Shown here one piece after another: positions 27,329-37,835 of a DNA stretch of 64,000 nucleotides. Numbering within the stretch: position 1 is the first letter of the stretch; each line of letters begins with the position of its first letter. Source of the stretch: Blautia sp. Marseille-P3087 (GTDB taxonomy: Bacteria > Bacillota > Clostridia > Lachnospirales > Lachnospiraceae); contig NZ_LT635539.1 of the NCBI RefSeq assembly GCF_900120195.1, forward strand, positions 1,559,404 through 1,623,403, written 5' to 3'. A program made the position numbers and the translations under genes. The notes under the pieces were generated by a model. That model saw nothing but the letters and a program-made list of their open reading frames with translations. It was not told the DNA's origin and ran no database searches.

Positions 27329-29779
27329 TTAAAGCCTCCCTTTGTTTTTCTCCAAATATTCCATCGCATACACCGCCTGTCCGAGTGCGATTCCGCCGTC
27401 ATTTGGCGGCACAAGCTGATGTTTCAGCACCGCAAATCCCTGATCTTTAAGTCCATGATCTGTCAGCTCCAGAAGCAGCCGGTTCTGAAAAACACCGCCG
27501 CTCAATGCCACTTTATTGCATCCACTCTGCTGCCTGATCTGTACGCATGCATCAATGATCTGATAAGCAAGTTCCCGATGAAAAAAATATGCCAGTCTGT
27601 CCGGATTTTCATCATTCAGACAGCGAGTCATGAGTTCTTTTATTAAGGATTCTGTATTGAGCAGCAGCCGGTCACTTTCCACAATTCGTCGCTCATCGTT
27701 AAGAATCGTTCTGTCCCCAGTCTGTTTTCGATACATTTCATCTGCTATATCCGGCTGATTTTTATTTTCAACGAGAACACCTGTATTCTTTTTATGATAA
27801 CTATATTTTTCAGTTTCCAAAATTTGCTGCGTACTCTTTTCAAGTAATGTTTTCTGGTACTCTTCCGCTGCAAATTCCAGTGCCATCGAAGCTTCTCCTT
27901 CGAATGTGGATTTCCTGCAGAGTCCAAGTATCGCACTCACTCCGTCAAATAACCGCCCGGCACTTGTTGACATCACAGCATTGATCTTACGGTCTGCCAT
28001 GGTAAACTGTACGTTTGCTTCCTGCTTCGTACAAAGCGCTAACTTTTCTATTATTTCGGCAGCCTTTTCTCTGTCGCCGGTCATTCCGTAAATCAATGAA
28101 ACCGCAATTCGCCATCCTTCCTTCGAGGATGCATCTCCTCCAATCTGCAAAAACGGCACCACACTTCCGACTCGCTTAAATTTATGCAGATCTGCCAGAA
28201 GAACCTCGCCGCCCCAGACAGTTCCGTCTGTTCCATAGCCTGTTCCGTCAAAAGATATCCCTATCACCTGCTCCGCACAGTCATTTTCCGCCATACATGA
28301 AAGAATGTGCGCATAATGGTGCTGCACTTTTACGACCGGAAGTCCAAGTTCTTCCGCCACCATCACGGAATTGTACTTCGGATGCATGTCACAGCAGACG
28401 ATTTTCGGCTGTACTTCCAGAAGCGTTTCAAGTCTTCCAATCGTCTCCCGAAGTGCTTTGACTGTACGCAGATCTTCCAGATCTCCCACATATGGCGATG
28501 GATAAAAGCGGTTATCCACACCTATGCAGAAAGAATTCTTAAGCTCTCCACCGATGGCAAGCACCTGTCCCCGATATGGTGTGGAAACCATGAACGGAAG
28601 TGGTGCATATCCTCTGGAACGACGGATCATATATGGTTTATCCTCATAAAAATCCATCACGGAATCGTCCGCCCGGATGCGAATTTTTCGGTCATGAGAT
28701 AACATGCAGTCACAGAAACCGGACAGTTCAGATTCTGCTTCCTGATCATCTCTGCAAATTGGTGCACCGGAAGTATTGCCACTTGTCATCACCAGAAATT
28801 CCGGCATTTCGATTCCGTCATCATATGTAAAAATCAGCAGCTGCACCGGTGCATACGGAAGCATCACACCCACTTTCGGGTTCCCCGGAGCCACCGACGG
28901 ACAGAGAATTTCGGATGTTTTCTTTTTATCCAGAAGAAGGATTGGTTTTTGGTGTCCGTCCAGAATTTTCGCCTGCTCTTCTGATACTTCACATTCTTTT
29001 TTTACTGATTCCAGATTTTTTGCCATCACTGCAAAAGGCTTCATCGGACGACGTTTAAGCTCCCGCAGGTGACTGACTGCCACTTCATTTGAAGCATCGC
29101 AGCAGAGGTGAAAACCGCCGATTCCTTTGGTTGCCACAATGCCGCCTTCTGCAATTGTTTTTCTCGCAAAAGTGATTGCATCTCTGCCACGTTCTTTGCG
29201 TCCGATCAGGTAAACTTCCGGCCCACATTCATTGCAGCATACCGGCTGTGCATCATACCTTCTCGTTGCCGGATCATGGTACTCCGCCGCACATTCCGGA
29301 CACATCGGAAACTCTTTCATACTGGTACGTTCCCTGTCATATGGCAATGAATCCAGAATGGTAAGGCGCGGCCCGCAGCAGGTACAGTTGATAAAAGGAT
29401 GCAGATATCTGCGATTCTTTTTATCAAACATTTCTTCTTTACATTCGTCACAGATTGCAATATCCGGTGAAACAAAAATCTCTCCTTTTGTTTTCTCACT
29501 TTCGATAATATCAAACTGCGTATACTGCTCCGGCGCTTCTATATTTTCTACATTTATTTTCAAAATTGCAGCCCGTTTCGGCGGCCGGTTCTGTATATCT
29601 GAAATAAATTCTTCTACAGCTTCTTCGGGCCCCTGCGCATAGATTTCGACATAAGGCCCTTTGTTACAGACATTTCCACGGATTCCCCTCGCAGTCGCAT
29701 GGCGGCTGACTGTCGGCCGGAATCCCACCCCCTGCACGATTCCATAGACACGGATCTGTCTGGTGATTTCCTGGTTCAT
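27329..29779 (-). CDS. hypF: Carbamoyltransferase HypF
   Basis: The 816-residue multidomain protein makes carbamoyl-adenylate from carbamoyl phosphate and moves the carbamoyl to HypE. Domains in order: acylphosphatase (IRVYGIVQGVGFRPTV, about 7-90); two zinc fingers with CDEC..CTCC and CPEC..CNEC (about 108-185); a YrdC-like domain (about 200-385, KGIGGFHLCCDA); and a Kae1-like domain with HHYAH and SFDGTGYGTDG. The start at 29779 follows GGGAGTGAGC. Length is somewhat above the usual 750, with a divergent stretch near residues 640-690. Confidence 0.96.
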   Translation of the reverse strand: MNQEITRQIRVYGIVQGVGFRPTVSRHATARGIRGNVCNKGPYVEIYAQGPEEAVEEFISDIQNRPPKRAAILKINVENIEAPEQYTQFDIIESEKTKGEIFVSPDIAICDECKEEMFDKKNRRYLHPFINCTCCGPRLTILDSLPYDRERTSMKEFPMCPECAAEYHDPATRRYDAQPVCCNECGPEVYLIGRKERGRDAITFARKTIAEGGIVATKGIGGFHLCCDASNEVAVSHLRELKRRPMKPFAVMAKNLESVKKECEVSEEQAKILDGHQKPILLLDKKKTSEILCPSVAPGNPKVGVMLPYAPVQLLIFTYDDGIEMPEFLVMTSGNTSGAPICRDDQEAESELSGFCDCMLSHDRKIRIRADDSVMDFYEDKPYMIRRSRGYAPLPFMVSTPYRGQVLAIGGELKNSFCIGVDNRFYPSPYVGDLEDLRTVKALRETIGRLETLLEVQPKIVCCDMHPKYNSVMVAEELGLPVVKVQHHYAHILSCMAENDCAEQVIGISFDGTGYGTDGTVWGGEVLLADLHKFKRVGSVVPFLQIGGDASSKEGWRIAVSLIYGMTGDREKAAEIIEKLALCTKQEANVQFTMADRKINAVMSTSAGRLFDGVSAILGLCRKSTFEGEASMALEFAAEEYQKTLLEKSTQQILETEKYSYHKKNTGVLVENKNQPDIADEMYRKQTGDRTILNDERRIVESDRLLLNTESLIKELMTRCLNDENPDRLAYFFHRELAYQIIDACVQIRQQSGCNKVALSGGVFQNRLLLELTDHGLKDQGFAVLKHQLVPPNDGGIALGQAVYAMEYLEKNKGRL

Positions 29780-29858
29780 ATGCTCACTCCCACCCTCTGT
29801 TTTTAGTCCTTCCATTCAAATCATGATTCTGGTTTTCCAGACTACATCAGGCTTTCTT

Positions 29859-30902
29859 TTATTTCTCAATTAATTTCCCGGACACCGCAAAATGCCTTGT
29901 ATTCACAAATGTTCCTTCAAATCCCGGTGTCATCCGTTCCATGCATCTATCTGCAAAAATAATATCAAACTCACCGTTTTGCACCAGTTCTATGTAGTCA
30001 TCTTCATCACGAAGAATCACATCTCCATCTGTCTGAAATTCTTTTTTCATCATAAACCAGCACGCTGTCTGAACCGTTCCTGCGCTTCGTTTCAGCAGTT
30101 CTTTTCGGATAGAATCGGCAATCACCTGCTGGTGTACGACAAGTATTCTTTTACCCGTATAATCCATCTCCGGAATCAAATCTTCCACCAGCGGATAATA
30201 AATTTCATATGGTGTTCCGAATGTTTTTTCCAGATATTTTGCTGTCGCAAGTGCTGCCGGAGAAACTACAATATTTCGGCTCACGGAAGATGATTTTTTT
30301 ACTTCTTGCAATCCATCTCCCATACAGTAACAGACTGCTTTCTGTCCGTATTTTTGTTGAAACAAATCCCTTATTTTATCTGTCGCATCAAGGTCGCTGA
30401 CATCCTGCGGAGTCATTCCGAGAATGCCGATTCTTTGCTCATCTATCGGATATTTTTCCACTGCAAATGTCTTAAAAAGTTCCAGAAAGGCTTTTTCTTC
30501 ACCCTTATCGTAAAGCTCCATTCCATCCGTATCCACAGTCAGAATCGGAAGATTTATTTTCTTTTCACTCATGCGTTTCAGAGCCAGATAATCCGTTGCA
30601 ATCACTGCCGGAACCGGTGTCCCGATCACCGCCGCAAACGTCGCATCTACCTTCCGTGCCGCATCCGCAAGCTTCGCTACCAGCCGGTCATCTCTCCCCA
30701 AAATCGCATCCATATCTCGAAGTCCCGCACTGAAAATCGCACTTTTCTGCTCAAACCACCGTGGTTCATCAAAACCACAGACATTCCCGGTACAGCCTCC
30801 CGCGTCGCAGATCACCACAATGCCTCCCAATTCAAAAAGCACTGATACTGCACCTGACTGATCCGGTGCAAACGGTGTCAGATATTTCCGAAGTCCTCTC
30901 AT
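29859..30902 (-). CDS. Nitrogenase component 1-like protein, NifK-type partner (module 2)
   Basis: This 347-residue paralog of the module 1 K-type protein has the N-terminal pattern SGAVSVLFELGGIVVICDA and then GGCTGNVCGFDEPRW, with cysteines at 32, 37 and 42. Cys37 aligns with module 1. The second ligand loop is again cysteine-free (AVIGTPVPAVIATD). It lacks the charged insert of module 1, hence the shorter length. ATG and the D-type stop overlap (ATGA), so the two should form a complex. hypF starts 79 bp downstream on the same strand, which makes the hyp genes part of the same run. Substrate is unknown. Confidence 0.8.
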   Translation of the reverse strand: MRGLRKYLTPFAPDQSGAVSVLFELGGIVVICDAGGCTGNVCGFDEPRWFEQKSAIFSAGLRDMDAILGRDDRLVAKLADAARKVDATFAAVIGTPVPAVIATDYLALKRMSEKKINLPILTVDTDGMELYDKGEEKAFLELFKTFAVEKYPIDEQRIGILGMTPQDVSDLDATDKIRDLFQQKYGQKAVCYCMGDGLQEVKKSSSVSRNIVVSPAALATAKYLEKTFGTPYEIYYPLVEDLIPEMDYTGKRILVVHQQVIADSIRKELLKRSAGTVQTACWFMMKKEFQTDGDVILRDEDDYIELVQNGEFDIIFADRCMERMTPGFEGTFVNTRHFAVSGKLIEK

Positions 30903-32182
30903 TCTGCCACCTCCTTAAGTGCCCCAAACAGTCTTCTCACCCCGGCAAATCCAAACGGCTGCTCATCCTGATTCCACATCAGTCCCGGGCAATCCTGATG
31001 GTAATAAAGGGCATCTTTTCCTATGGTGATGTTTACGCCGCTCTCCTTTGGTTCATAATAGATCATGGTAGGTTCCATATTTGAAAATACTTTTGTTGTC
31101 GGACTTAAAAGAGCAAGCTGTTTCATATAAACAAAGTTTTCTACCGTGATCGTTCCATAGATCTCCGGTACTTTAAATCCATATTTCAAAAGGGCAAGTG
31201 CCAGTTCAAACGGATCACCGTTCATGCATTCACCAACTGCGAAAGAAGCATCCGGACAGACTTTTCGGAAGTTTTCTACCGCCTGTTCTGCCGCCTTTCG
31301 ATACGCAGTTGTATCAAAAGTAACTCCCAGCACCGAACCAAATGCCTGATACTGATTCTCTATTTTATCTGTCTGATACAGGCGTCGAAGCTCAATAAAC
31401 GGAATCTTCAAACGCTCATGAAAGTCCTCTGCCGCTGCTCTTGCTTCCTGGTGAAGTACCAGATTGAAGTTCGCTTCGGACATAGTTTTGTATTCATCAA
31501 AATCCCTGCATCTGGAGATTTCATGGATTGTTTTTATACCCGCACTGTGCAGAATATCATACAGCTCACAGTCATCTATAAGCGGCGAAAAAAATCCCAG
31601 AAGATTAACGACATTTCCCATTTTCTTTGCCGGTTCGAGAAGAGAATATAATGACTGCCGTACATGCACCATCGGCGGTTTTCGCCCTTCACGAGTCAGT
31701 GCATACATATAACACGGACGTACCGGAAGCCCTGCACGCTCCTCTGCTTTGCGGCAGACACGCTCCATATCCGTACCGAGAAGCGCATCCACACAGGTAA
31801 TACAGATCATCACGACTGATGGTTTTTTCTCAAGACTTTCGCAGATTTCTTCGACCGCTTTCGGGATTTTTTTGAGATGGCGTCCGGTCACAATGTCAGT
31901 CTCATCCATCATCAGATAGAAAAATCGATTGTCATATTCACGCATGGAGCTGATCAGGGATGTATTTCGCCCACAGCAGCCAGGCGCCACGATCAGCATG
32001 ATCGAATCCGGTATGGCAAGTCCTGCGCGTTTTACACCAAATCCCTCCGCGCCCGGCGAGTTAAACGCAAGCGTTGCCGGTGAACTGTAGATCAGATGCA
32101 TATTGGACTTAAACTGATCCGGAATATTCTCTTTTCCAAGCTCATTTAATTCTTTTACTGTACAATAATATGCTCTGCTCAT
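30899..32182 (-). CDS. Nitrogenase component 1-like protein, NifD-type partner (module 2)
   Basis: This 427-residue Oxidored_nitro-type protein has [17 protein letters not shown], then APGCCGRNT (Cys69, Cys70) and [17 protein letters not shown] (Cys127, Cys130). Cys70 and Cys130 align with the module 1 cysteines. [16 protein letters not shown] resembles the helix after the second ligand in NifD relatives. The C-terminal part has [18 protein letters not shown] and [11 protein letters not shown]. It overlaps the neighbouring nifH-like and nifK-like genes by 4 bp on each side. It is clearly a member of the superfamily, but no characterised subgroup can be named from sequence alone. Confidence 0.82.
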   Translation of the reverse strand: MSRAYYCTVKELNELGKENIPDQFKSNMHLIYSSPATLAFNSPGAEGFGVKRAGLAIPDSIMLIVAPGCCGRNTSLISSMREYDNRFFYLMMDETDIVTGRHLKKIPKAVEEICESLEKKPSVVMICITCVDALLGTDMERVCRKAEERAGLPVRPCYMYALTREGRKPPMVHVRQSLYSLLEPAKKMGNVVNLLGFFSPLIDDCELYDILHSAGIKTIHEISRCRDFDEYKTMSEANFNLVLHQEARAAAEDFHERLKIPFIELRRLYQTDKIENQYQAFGSVLGVTFDTTAYRKAAEQAVENFRKVCPDASFAVGECMNGDPFELALALLKYGFKVPEIYGTITVENFVYMKQLALLSPTTKVFSNMEPTMIYYEPKESGVNITIGKDALYYHQDCPGLMWNQDEQPFGFAGVRRLFGALKEVAE

Positions 32183-32940
32183 TCTTCTTCCTCTGCTTTC
32201 AGAAGCATTTCTGCCAGATCAAAAAATCTCCGGCTGATTTCAGAATTTTTGTCTCCCTCGATCACGGTCTTACCCTGATCCTCCCAGCGGATGATCTCGT
32301 CACTTCTCGGTATCTCACCTACGATCGGGATGTTGCTTTTCTGTGCAAATGCCTGTACTTTTTCTGTTTCATTTTCTACGTTTCGATGATTCAGAACAAT
32401 ACCGAAAACCCGCGCATAGCTCCGGTCTTCGAAGTTCCGTACTGCACTTGAAATGTTGTTCGCCGCATATAATGCCATCTTTTCTCCTGAGGTCACGATG
32501 AGAACTTTTTCTGCATATCCTTCACGGATCGGAGCTGCAAACCCGCCGCAGACAACATCACCGAGAACATCATAGAGCACGACATCCGACTGATATGTTT
32601 CAAACAATCTCAGGTCTTCCAGCAACTGAAAAGTTGCAATGATTCCTCTTCCGGCACACCCAAGTCCCGGTGTCGGTCCACCGGTTTCGATACAGAGTAC
32701 CCCACCGAATCCTTCTTTCGAAATATCCTCCAGAGTCTCCGGTTCTTCGTCCTCCTCACGCATATAATTCATGACAGGACGAAGCGGTTCTCCGCCAAGC
32801 AGATTGATCGTTGAATCTGCCTTTGGATCACATCCGATCTGGATGACTTTCTTTCCCATGGATGCAAAAGCCGCTGCCAGATTGGAAGTCACGGTTGATT
32901 TTCCGATACCTCCCTTTCCATAAATCGCTACTTTCAGCAT
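32179..32940 (-). CDS. NifH/ChlL-like iron-sulfur ATPase (module 2)
   Basis: The 253-residue reductase has P-loop [11 protein letters not shown], then [14 protein letters not shown]. [4Fe-4S] ligands are Cys95 (GLGCAGRG) and Cys131 ([11 protein letters not shown]). It is the first gene of the 12-kb cluster and has GAGGAGG ten bases upstream. It is strongly similar to the module 1 reductase, so one ancestral system appears to have been duplicated. An acidic stretch ([12 protein letters not shown], about 61-72) replaces the corresponding region of module 1 and could set partner specificity. Confidence 0.92.
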   Translation of the reverse strand: MLKVAIYGKGGIGKSTVTSNLAAAFASMGKKVIQIGCDPKADSTINLLGGEPLRPVMNYMREEDEEPETLEDISKEGFGGVLCIETGGPTPGLGCAGRGIIATFQLLEDLRLFETYQSDVVLYDVLGDVVCGGFAAPIREGYAEKVLIVTSGEKMALYAANNISSAVRNFEDRSYARVFGIVLNHRNVENETEKVQAFAQKSNIPIVGEIPRSDEIIRWEDQGKTVIEGDKNSEISRRFFDLAEMLLKAEEEE

Positions 32941-33020
32941 TTGTAAATACCCTCCTCATAAAAAACAGCTCTTACAGATTCCACCCGAAAAATCTTCTCC
33001 TGCATTCTTTGGTATACAAA

Positions 33021-33053
33021 AGGACTCCTCCACCGTCAGGGTAGAGAAGTCCT
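33021..33053 (-). terminator. Terminator-like hairpin in the leader of the nitrogenase-like cluster
   Basis: On the minus strand AGGACT-CTC-CC pairs with GG-GAG-AGTCCT (33 bases, loop CTGAC), followed by TTTTG. It lies about 80 bp before the first nifH-like gene and downstream of the promoter at 33194-33223. It could end cls transcripts, attenuate the cluster, or both. Another hairpin (GTTACTG/CAGTGAC) lies just upstream of it. Confidence 0.6.
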
Positions 33054-33193
33054 GTAAATGTCACTGTATGATTCACTCGCAGTAACCTGTAAATTTCACA
33101 TCAACAACTATTCCCGCTCGGATGATTCCTTGCCGTCAGAGTCTGTTCTGTTTTCTTTCTTTTCTTTCTTATTTTACGTTTTTAACTGACTTT

Positions 33194-33223
33194 ATTGTAC
33201 TTTACAGAAGCGTAGTGAGTCAA
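33194..33223 (-). promoter_or_regulatory. Putative promoter of the nitrogenase-like/hyp cluster
   Basis: On the minus strand TTGACT (33218-33223) and TACAAT (33194-33199) are spaced 18 bp. Transcription from here would give a leader of roughly 245 bases before the nifH-like start at 32940. The rest of 32941-33438 holds repeat R1 and no gene. Confidence 0.6.
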
Positions 33224-33263
33224 TGCTAACAGATATATATCCTGCTGTTTTACTATAATAAGT

Positions 33264-33405
33264 GTTACTGTTCACTCCGTTCACAGCAACTTGGTCAAAA
33301 TCCATTCCAAATCACCTTCGGTGATGGGATTTTGACCCGTATGTCTCGGGATTTTGCCATATTCATGGCAAAACACCTCGCGGGATATTACCTGTGAACA
33401 GTAAC
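33264..33405 (+). repeat. Dispersed hairpin repeat, intact copy (family R1)
   Basis: The 142-bp unit has perfect 12-bp terminal inverted repeats (GTTACTGTTCAC / GTGAACAGTAAC). Internal stems are GGTCAAAATCC/GGGATTTTGACC, ATCACC/GGTGAT and TTTTGCCAT/ATGGCAAAA. There is no coding potential. Related copies are at 8243-8313 and 11902-12044, and a solo end is at 20702. The size, ends and secondary structure fit a REP/MITE-like element. Confidence 0.85.
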
Positions 33406-33438
33406 TCATAAGTTTTCTATTTTCATACAAACCTGCAA

Positions 33439-34998
33439 TTATAACAGTCCGGCAAACAACCTCATCAACAGCTGCCCCAGACGAAGATATGCGCTGCGCC
33501 CGGTGCGGTATTTTTCGGTAACATCACGGCACTCTCTCATCGTCTCCTGCAGGTCATCTCTGATATTCAGAACCACATCACAGTCTGCCATAAAACATCC
33601 GTTTTCAAAATGATGATACAGACTTCGATAATCCAGATTGATGGTTCCACAGGTTGCCATACAGTCATCTGCAACGCTCATTTTGGCATGACAGAAGCCA
33701 GGTGTCCATTCATAAATACGTACACCATCCTTTACCAGTTCATGATAAAAAGATCTGGTGACACTGTAGATCATTTTTTTGTCCGGAATTCCCGGAGTAA
33801 TGATTCTGACATCCACGCCACGTTTGGCAGCAAGTGTCAGCGCGTGCGCCATTTCATCAGTAATGATCAGATATGGGGTCATAAACCAACAATATTTTTC
33901 CGCCTTATTCACCATGCTGATGTAAATTTCCTCTCCCACCTGCTCATTATCCAGCGGACTGTCTGCATATGGCTGAATAAATCCGGTCTGCTGTGCTTCA
34001 TACGGATAATCTGTCAGAAACCTTGAAAACTCTGTATCATTTTCATCCCTGTCACTGATCGCATTCCACATCTCAAGGAAAGTCACCGTCAGAGAACGCA
34101 CTGCGTCTCCTTCCAGACGGATACCGGTATCTTTCCACTGACCGTACGGATGTGTCAGGTTAAAGTACTCATTTGCAAGATTATATCCTCCGGTAAATCC
34201 GATTTTACCATCAATAACTGTAATCTTACGGTGGTCACGGTTGTTCAGAAACATATTCAGACCCGGCATGAATGGATTGAAAACACGGCATCGGATTCCG
34301 ACCGCTTCCAGCTTCTTAATAAAATCTGTATTAATAAAGCCAATCGAGCCCATATCATCATAAAATACCCGAACTTCCACCCCGGCTCTTACCCGTTCTT
34401 CCAGCACATTCTGGATTCGATGCCAGGCTTCGGCATCTTCGATTGCATGGTATTCCATAAAAATAAAATGCTCTGCTTTAGCCAGTTCTTCAAGCTGTGC
34501 CTCCAGTCCCTTCAAAGCCTCGTCATAATAAGTTACATCTGTATTCTGATACACAGGGTAAAGGGCATTTCTCTGTATATATGAAGAAATATTTCCCGCT
34601 TTTGGGATTGTATGCTGTAATTTTTCCTGAATCTTATGATTCTCCGGAAGCAACGGTAAAAGCCGTTCATCAATATCTTTATAACGTTTCCGCATCTTAC
34701 TCGTGCCGCCGTTCAGACCAACCATCAGATACAATGTAAGTCCCATGATCGGAAATACCATGATCAGGAAAATCCACGGCATCTTGATCGTCGAAGTAAC
34801 CGGAGATGCATACATATTTAAAATGACAATCAATCCCAATATCCTCGTACACAGGTTGATTGCCTCTGCGTAACGATTCAGTCCGGTAAACAACAGTAAA
34901 ACAAATATCACTTCCAGCAAAATGCACACAACCGAAAAAACAAGTCTTGTTACACCGTTTTTCGTTTTCGCCCTGCCCTCAAGCGTCGTATCCTTCAT
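33439..34998 (-). CDS. cls: Cardiolipin synthase
   Basis: The 519-residue membrane enzyme of the phospholipase D superfamily joins two phosphatidylglycerol molecules to cardiolipin. Two N-terminal hydrophobic helices lie at about 15-75. The HKD motifs are DHRKITVIDGKIGFTGG and CHAKMSVADDCMATCGT, both complete. I set the start at 34998 (MKDTTLEGRAK), which has GGGAG upstream. The frame runs on to 35052 without a site. It lies between the atp operon terminator and the leader of the nitrogenase-like cluster and appears monocistronic. Confidence 0.95.
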   Translation of the reverse strand: MKDTTLEGRAKTKNGVTRLVFSVVCILLEVIFVLLLFTGLNRYAEAINLCTRILGLIVILNMYASPVTSTIKMPWIFLIMVFPIMGLTLYLMVGLNGGTSKMRKRYKDIDERLLPLLPENHKIQEKLQHTIPKAGNISSYIQRNALYPVYQNTDVTYYDEALKGLEAQLEELAKAEHFIFMEYHAIEDAEAWHRIQNVLEERVRAGVEVRVFYDDMGSIGFINTDFIKKLEAVGIRCRVFNPFMPGLNMFLNNRDHRKITVIDGKIGFTGGYNLANEYFNLTHPYGQWKDTGIRLEGDAVRSLTVTFLEMWNAISDRDENDTEFSRFLTDYPYEAQQTGFIQPYADSPLDNEQVGEEIYISMVNKAEKYCWFMTPYLIITDEMAHALTLAAKRGVDVRIITPGIPDKKMIYSVTRSFYHELVKDGVRIYEWTPGFCHAKMSVADDCMATCGTINLDYRSLYHHFENGCFMADCDVVLNIRDDLQETMRECRDVTEKYRTGRSAYLRLGQLLMRLFAGLL

Positions 34999-35086
34999 AA
35001 ACTCCACTCCCTTTTCTCTGGCAATTCTTTTTATGATTGTGATACACATCATAGCACTTTACAAGCGAATCGTAAACATAGAAAAC

Positions 35087-35113
35087 TTCAGGGAGAGCTG
35101 CGCCCTCCCTGAA
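35087..35113 (-). terminator. Terminator of the atp operon
   Basis: On the minus strand TTCAGGGAG pairs with CTCCCTGAA around GGCGCAGCT, followed by GTTTTC. It lies 10 bp after the atpC stop. Confidence 0.8.
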
Positions 35114-35123
35114 AAAATTCATT

Positions 35124-35525
35124 TTATTCTTTTACACTCAGACGCACCAGTGCTCTCTGCAGTTTTGCAGATGCCATCTTATATTCCTGGTCGGTGAGAC
35201 CGCCTTTGGCTATCATTTCTTCAGCGCGTTTTTTTGCTGCCTGCGCACGCTCTGCGTCGATATCTTCTTTCCATTCCCATGTGGTAGCAAGAAGGCGGCA
35301 GGTTCCGTTCATCACGGAGAGCATTCCACCGATGCAGGCCGCTGTTCGTCTGGTTCCGTCCTCCATGACCACGCTGGCTTCGCCCATACCAAGGGCAGTG
35401 CAGAAATTACAGTGTCTTGCAAGAATGGCAAGATCACCGCCTACACTTCTGCAGACCACGCGCTCCACATCTCCTTCAAAAAGAAGACCGTCCGGTGTTC
35501 CGATCCGTAAAGGGAAGGTACTCAT
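35124..35525 (-). CDS. atpC: ATP synthase F1 epsilon subunit
   Basis: The 133-residue protein has an N-terminal beta-sandwich (FPLRIGTPDGLLFEGDVERVVCRS, in two pieces) and a C-terminal helical hairpin starting near residue 90 (DAERAQAAKKRAEEMIA). The epsilon subunit sits on the central stalk and can inhibit ATP hydrolysis. It is the last gene of the operon, 12 bp after atpD, and is followed by the terminator. It has typical length and no anomaly. Confidence 0.95.
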   Translation of the reverse strand: MSTFPLRIGTPDGLLFEGDVERVVCRSVGGDLAILARHCNFCTALGMGEASVVMEDGTRRTAACIGGMLSVMNGTCRLLATTWEWKEDIDAERAQAAKKRAEEMIAKGGLTDQEYKMASAKLQRALVRLSVKE

Positions 35526-35537
35526 AAGACACCTCCT

Positions 35538-36935
<1,398 letters not shown>

Positions 36936-36954
36936 TTAAGTCTCCTATGATATT

Positions 36955-37812
36955 TTAAAGCCCTTCCGCACCTGCAACAATCTCCGTGATCTCCTGCGTG
37001 ATGCTGGCCTGTCGCGCCCTGTTGTAATACAGATTGAGCTTATCAATCATCTCTTCTGCATTGCTGGTCGCAGCGTCCATAGCCATACGTCTGGCTGCAA
37101 GTTCACTGGCTGTACTTTCGCAAACACCGCCATAAACCAGACCTGCCAGATATTCCGGAACGATGGCATCAAACACAACTTCTGCATTCGGCTCGTAGAG
37201 TATCAGGTTTTTTGTATCTACTTTGCCGCCGCTTTCTTCCCTGATATCAGTCATCGGAAGTATGGAAAACACCTCAGGCTGCTGGGAAAGCATTGATGTG
37301 AAAACTGTGTAACACAGTTCAATATGCCCAAACGTTCCTTTTCGGAATTCTTCACAAAGCAGATTCGCAATCTCAAAACAGTCTGCGACAGAAACACCTG
37401 CAATCTCTGCAAAACGGTCTGTCAGGCATTCAATGCCCCTCTGCCTGAAATACTCAACTGCCTTTTTGCCAACCGGCAGAACCATATAATCCTTACCTTC
37501 CGCTGCTGATTCCAGACATTTAAAAAGGTTTGCATTATATCCGCCTGCCAGACCTCTGTCACCGACAATCACCACATAACAGCAACGGGGATTGGATGAC
37601 TCTCTGGCATATACGGAGGAAAAATCAATATTTTCTCTTGCAATGTCTTTTAGTGTCTCATGCAGCTCTGTAAAGTATGGACGGCAGGTTTCTGCACGTT
37701 CCTTTGCCTTACGCAGTTTGGAGGATGCTACAAGTTCCATGGCCTTGGTAATCTGCATCGTACTCTGTACGCTTTTGATACGCAGCTTTACCGCTTTCAT
37801 ATTTCCAGCCAT
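36955..37812 (-). CDS. atpG: ATP synthase F1 gamma subunit
   Basis: The 285-residue central-stalk subunit has the typical N-terminal helix KAVKLRIKSVQSTMQITKAM and C-terminal helix MDAATSNAEEMIDKLNLYYN, with NRARQASITQEI at the end. These form the coiled coil that rotates in the alpha3beta3 ring. It lies between atpA and atpD in the standard order. Confidence 0.97.
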   Translation of the reverse strand: MAGNMKAVKLRIKSVQSTMQITKAMELVASSKLRKAKERAETCRPYFTELHETLKDIARENIDFSSVYARESSNPRCCYVVIVGDRGLAGGYNANLFKCLESAAEGKDYMVLPVGKKAVEYFRQRGIECLTDRFAEIAGVSVADCFEIANLLCEEFRKGTFGHIELCYTVFTSMLSQQPEVFSILPMTDIREESGGKVDTKNLILYEPNAEVVFDAIVPEYLAGLVYGGVCESTASELAARRMAMDAATSNAEEMIDKLNLYYNRARQASITQEITEIVAGAEGL

Positions 37813-37835
37813 ATGATCATACCCTCCTAATCACA

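Noticed and set aside
20715..32940. True nitrogen fixation (nif) cluster
   Set aside because: No nifB, nifE or nifN, only one or two shared cluster cysteines per subunit, shortened K-type proteins and no visible cofactor ligands. Superfamily membership alone does not support N2 reduction.
32941..33190. Known riboswitch in the nitrogenase-like leader
   Set aside because: I compared it mentally with TPP, FMN, cobalamin, SAM, glycine, molybdenum-cofactor and fluoride consensus blocks and found no match; only generic hairpins are supported.
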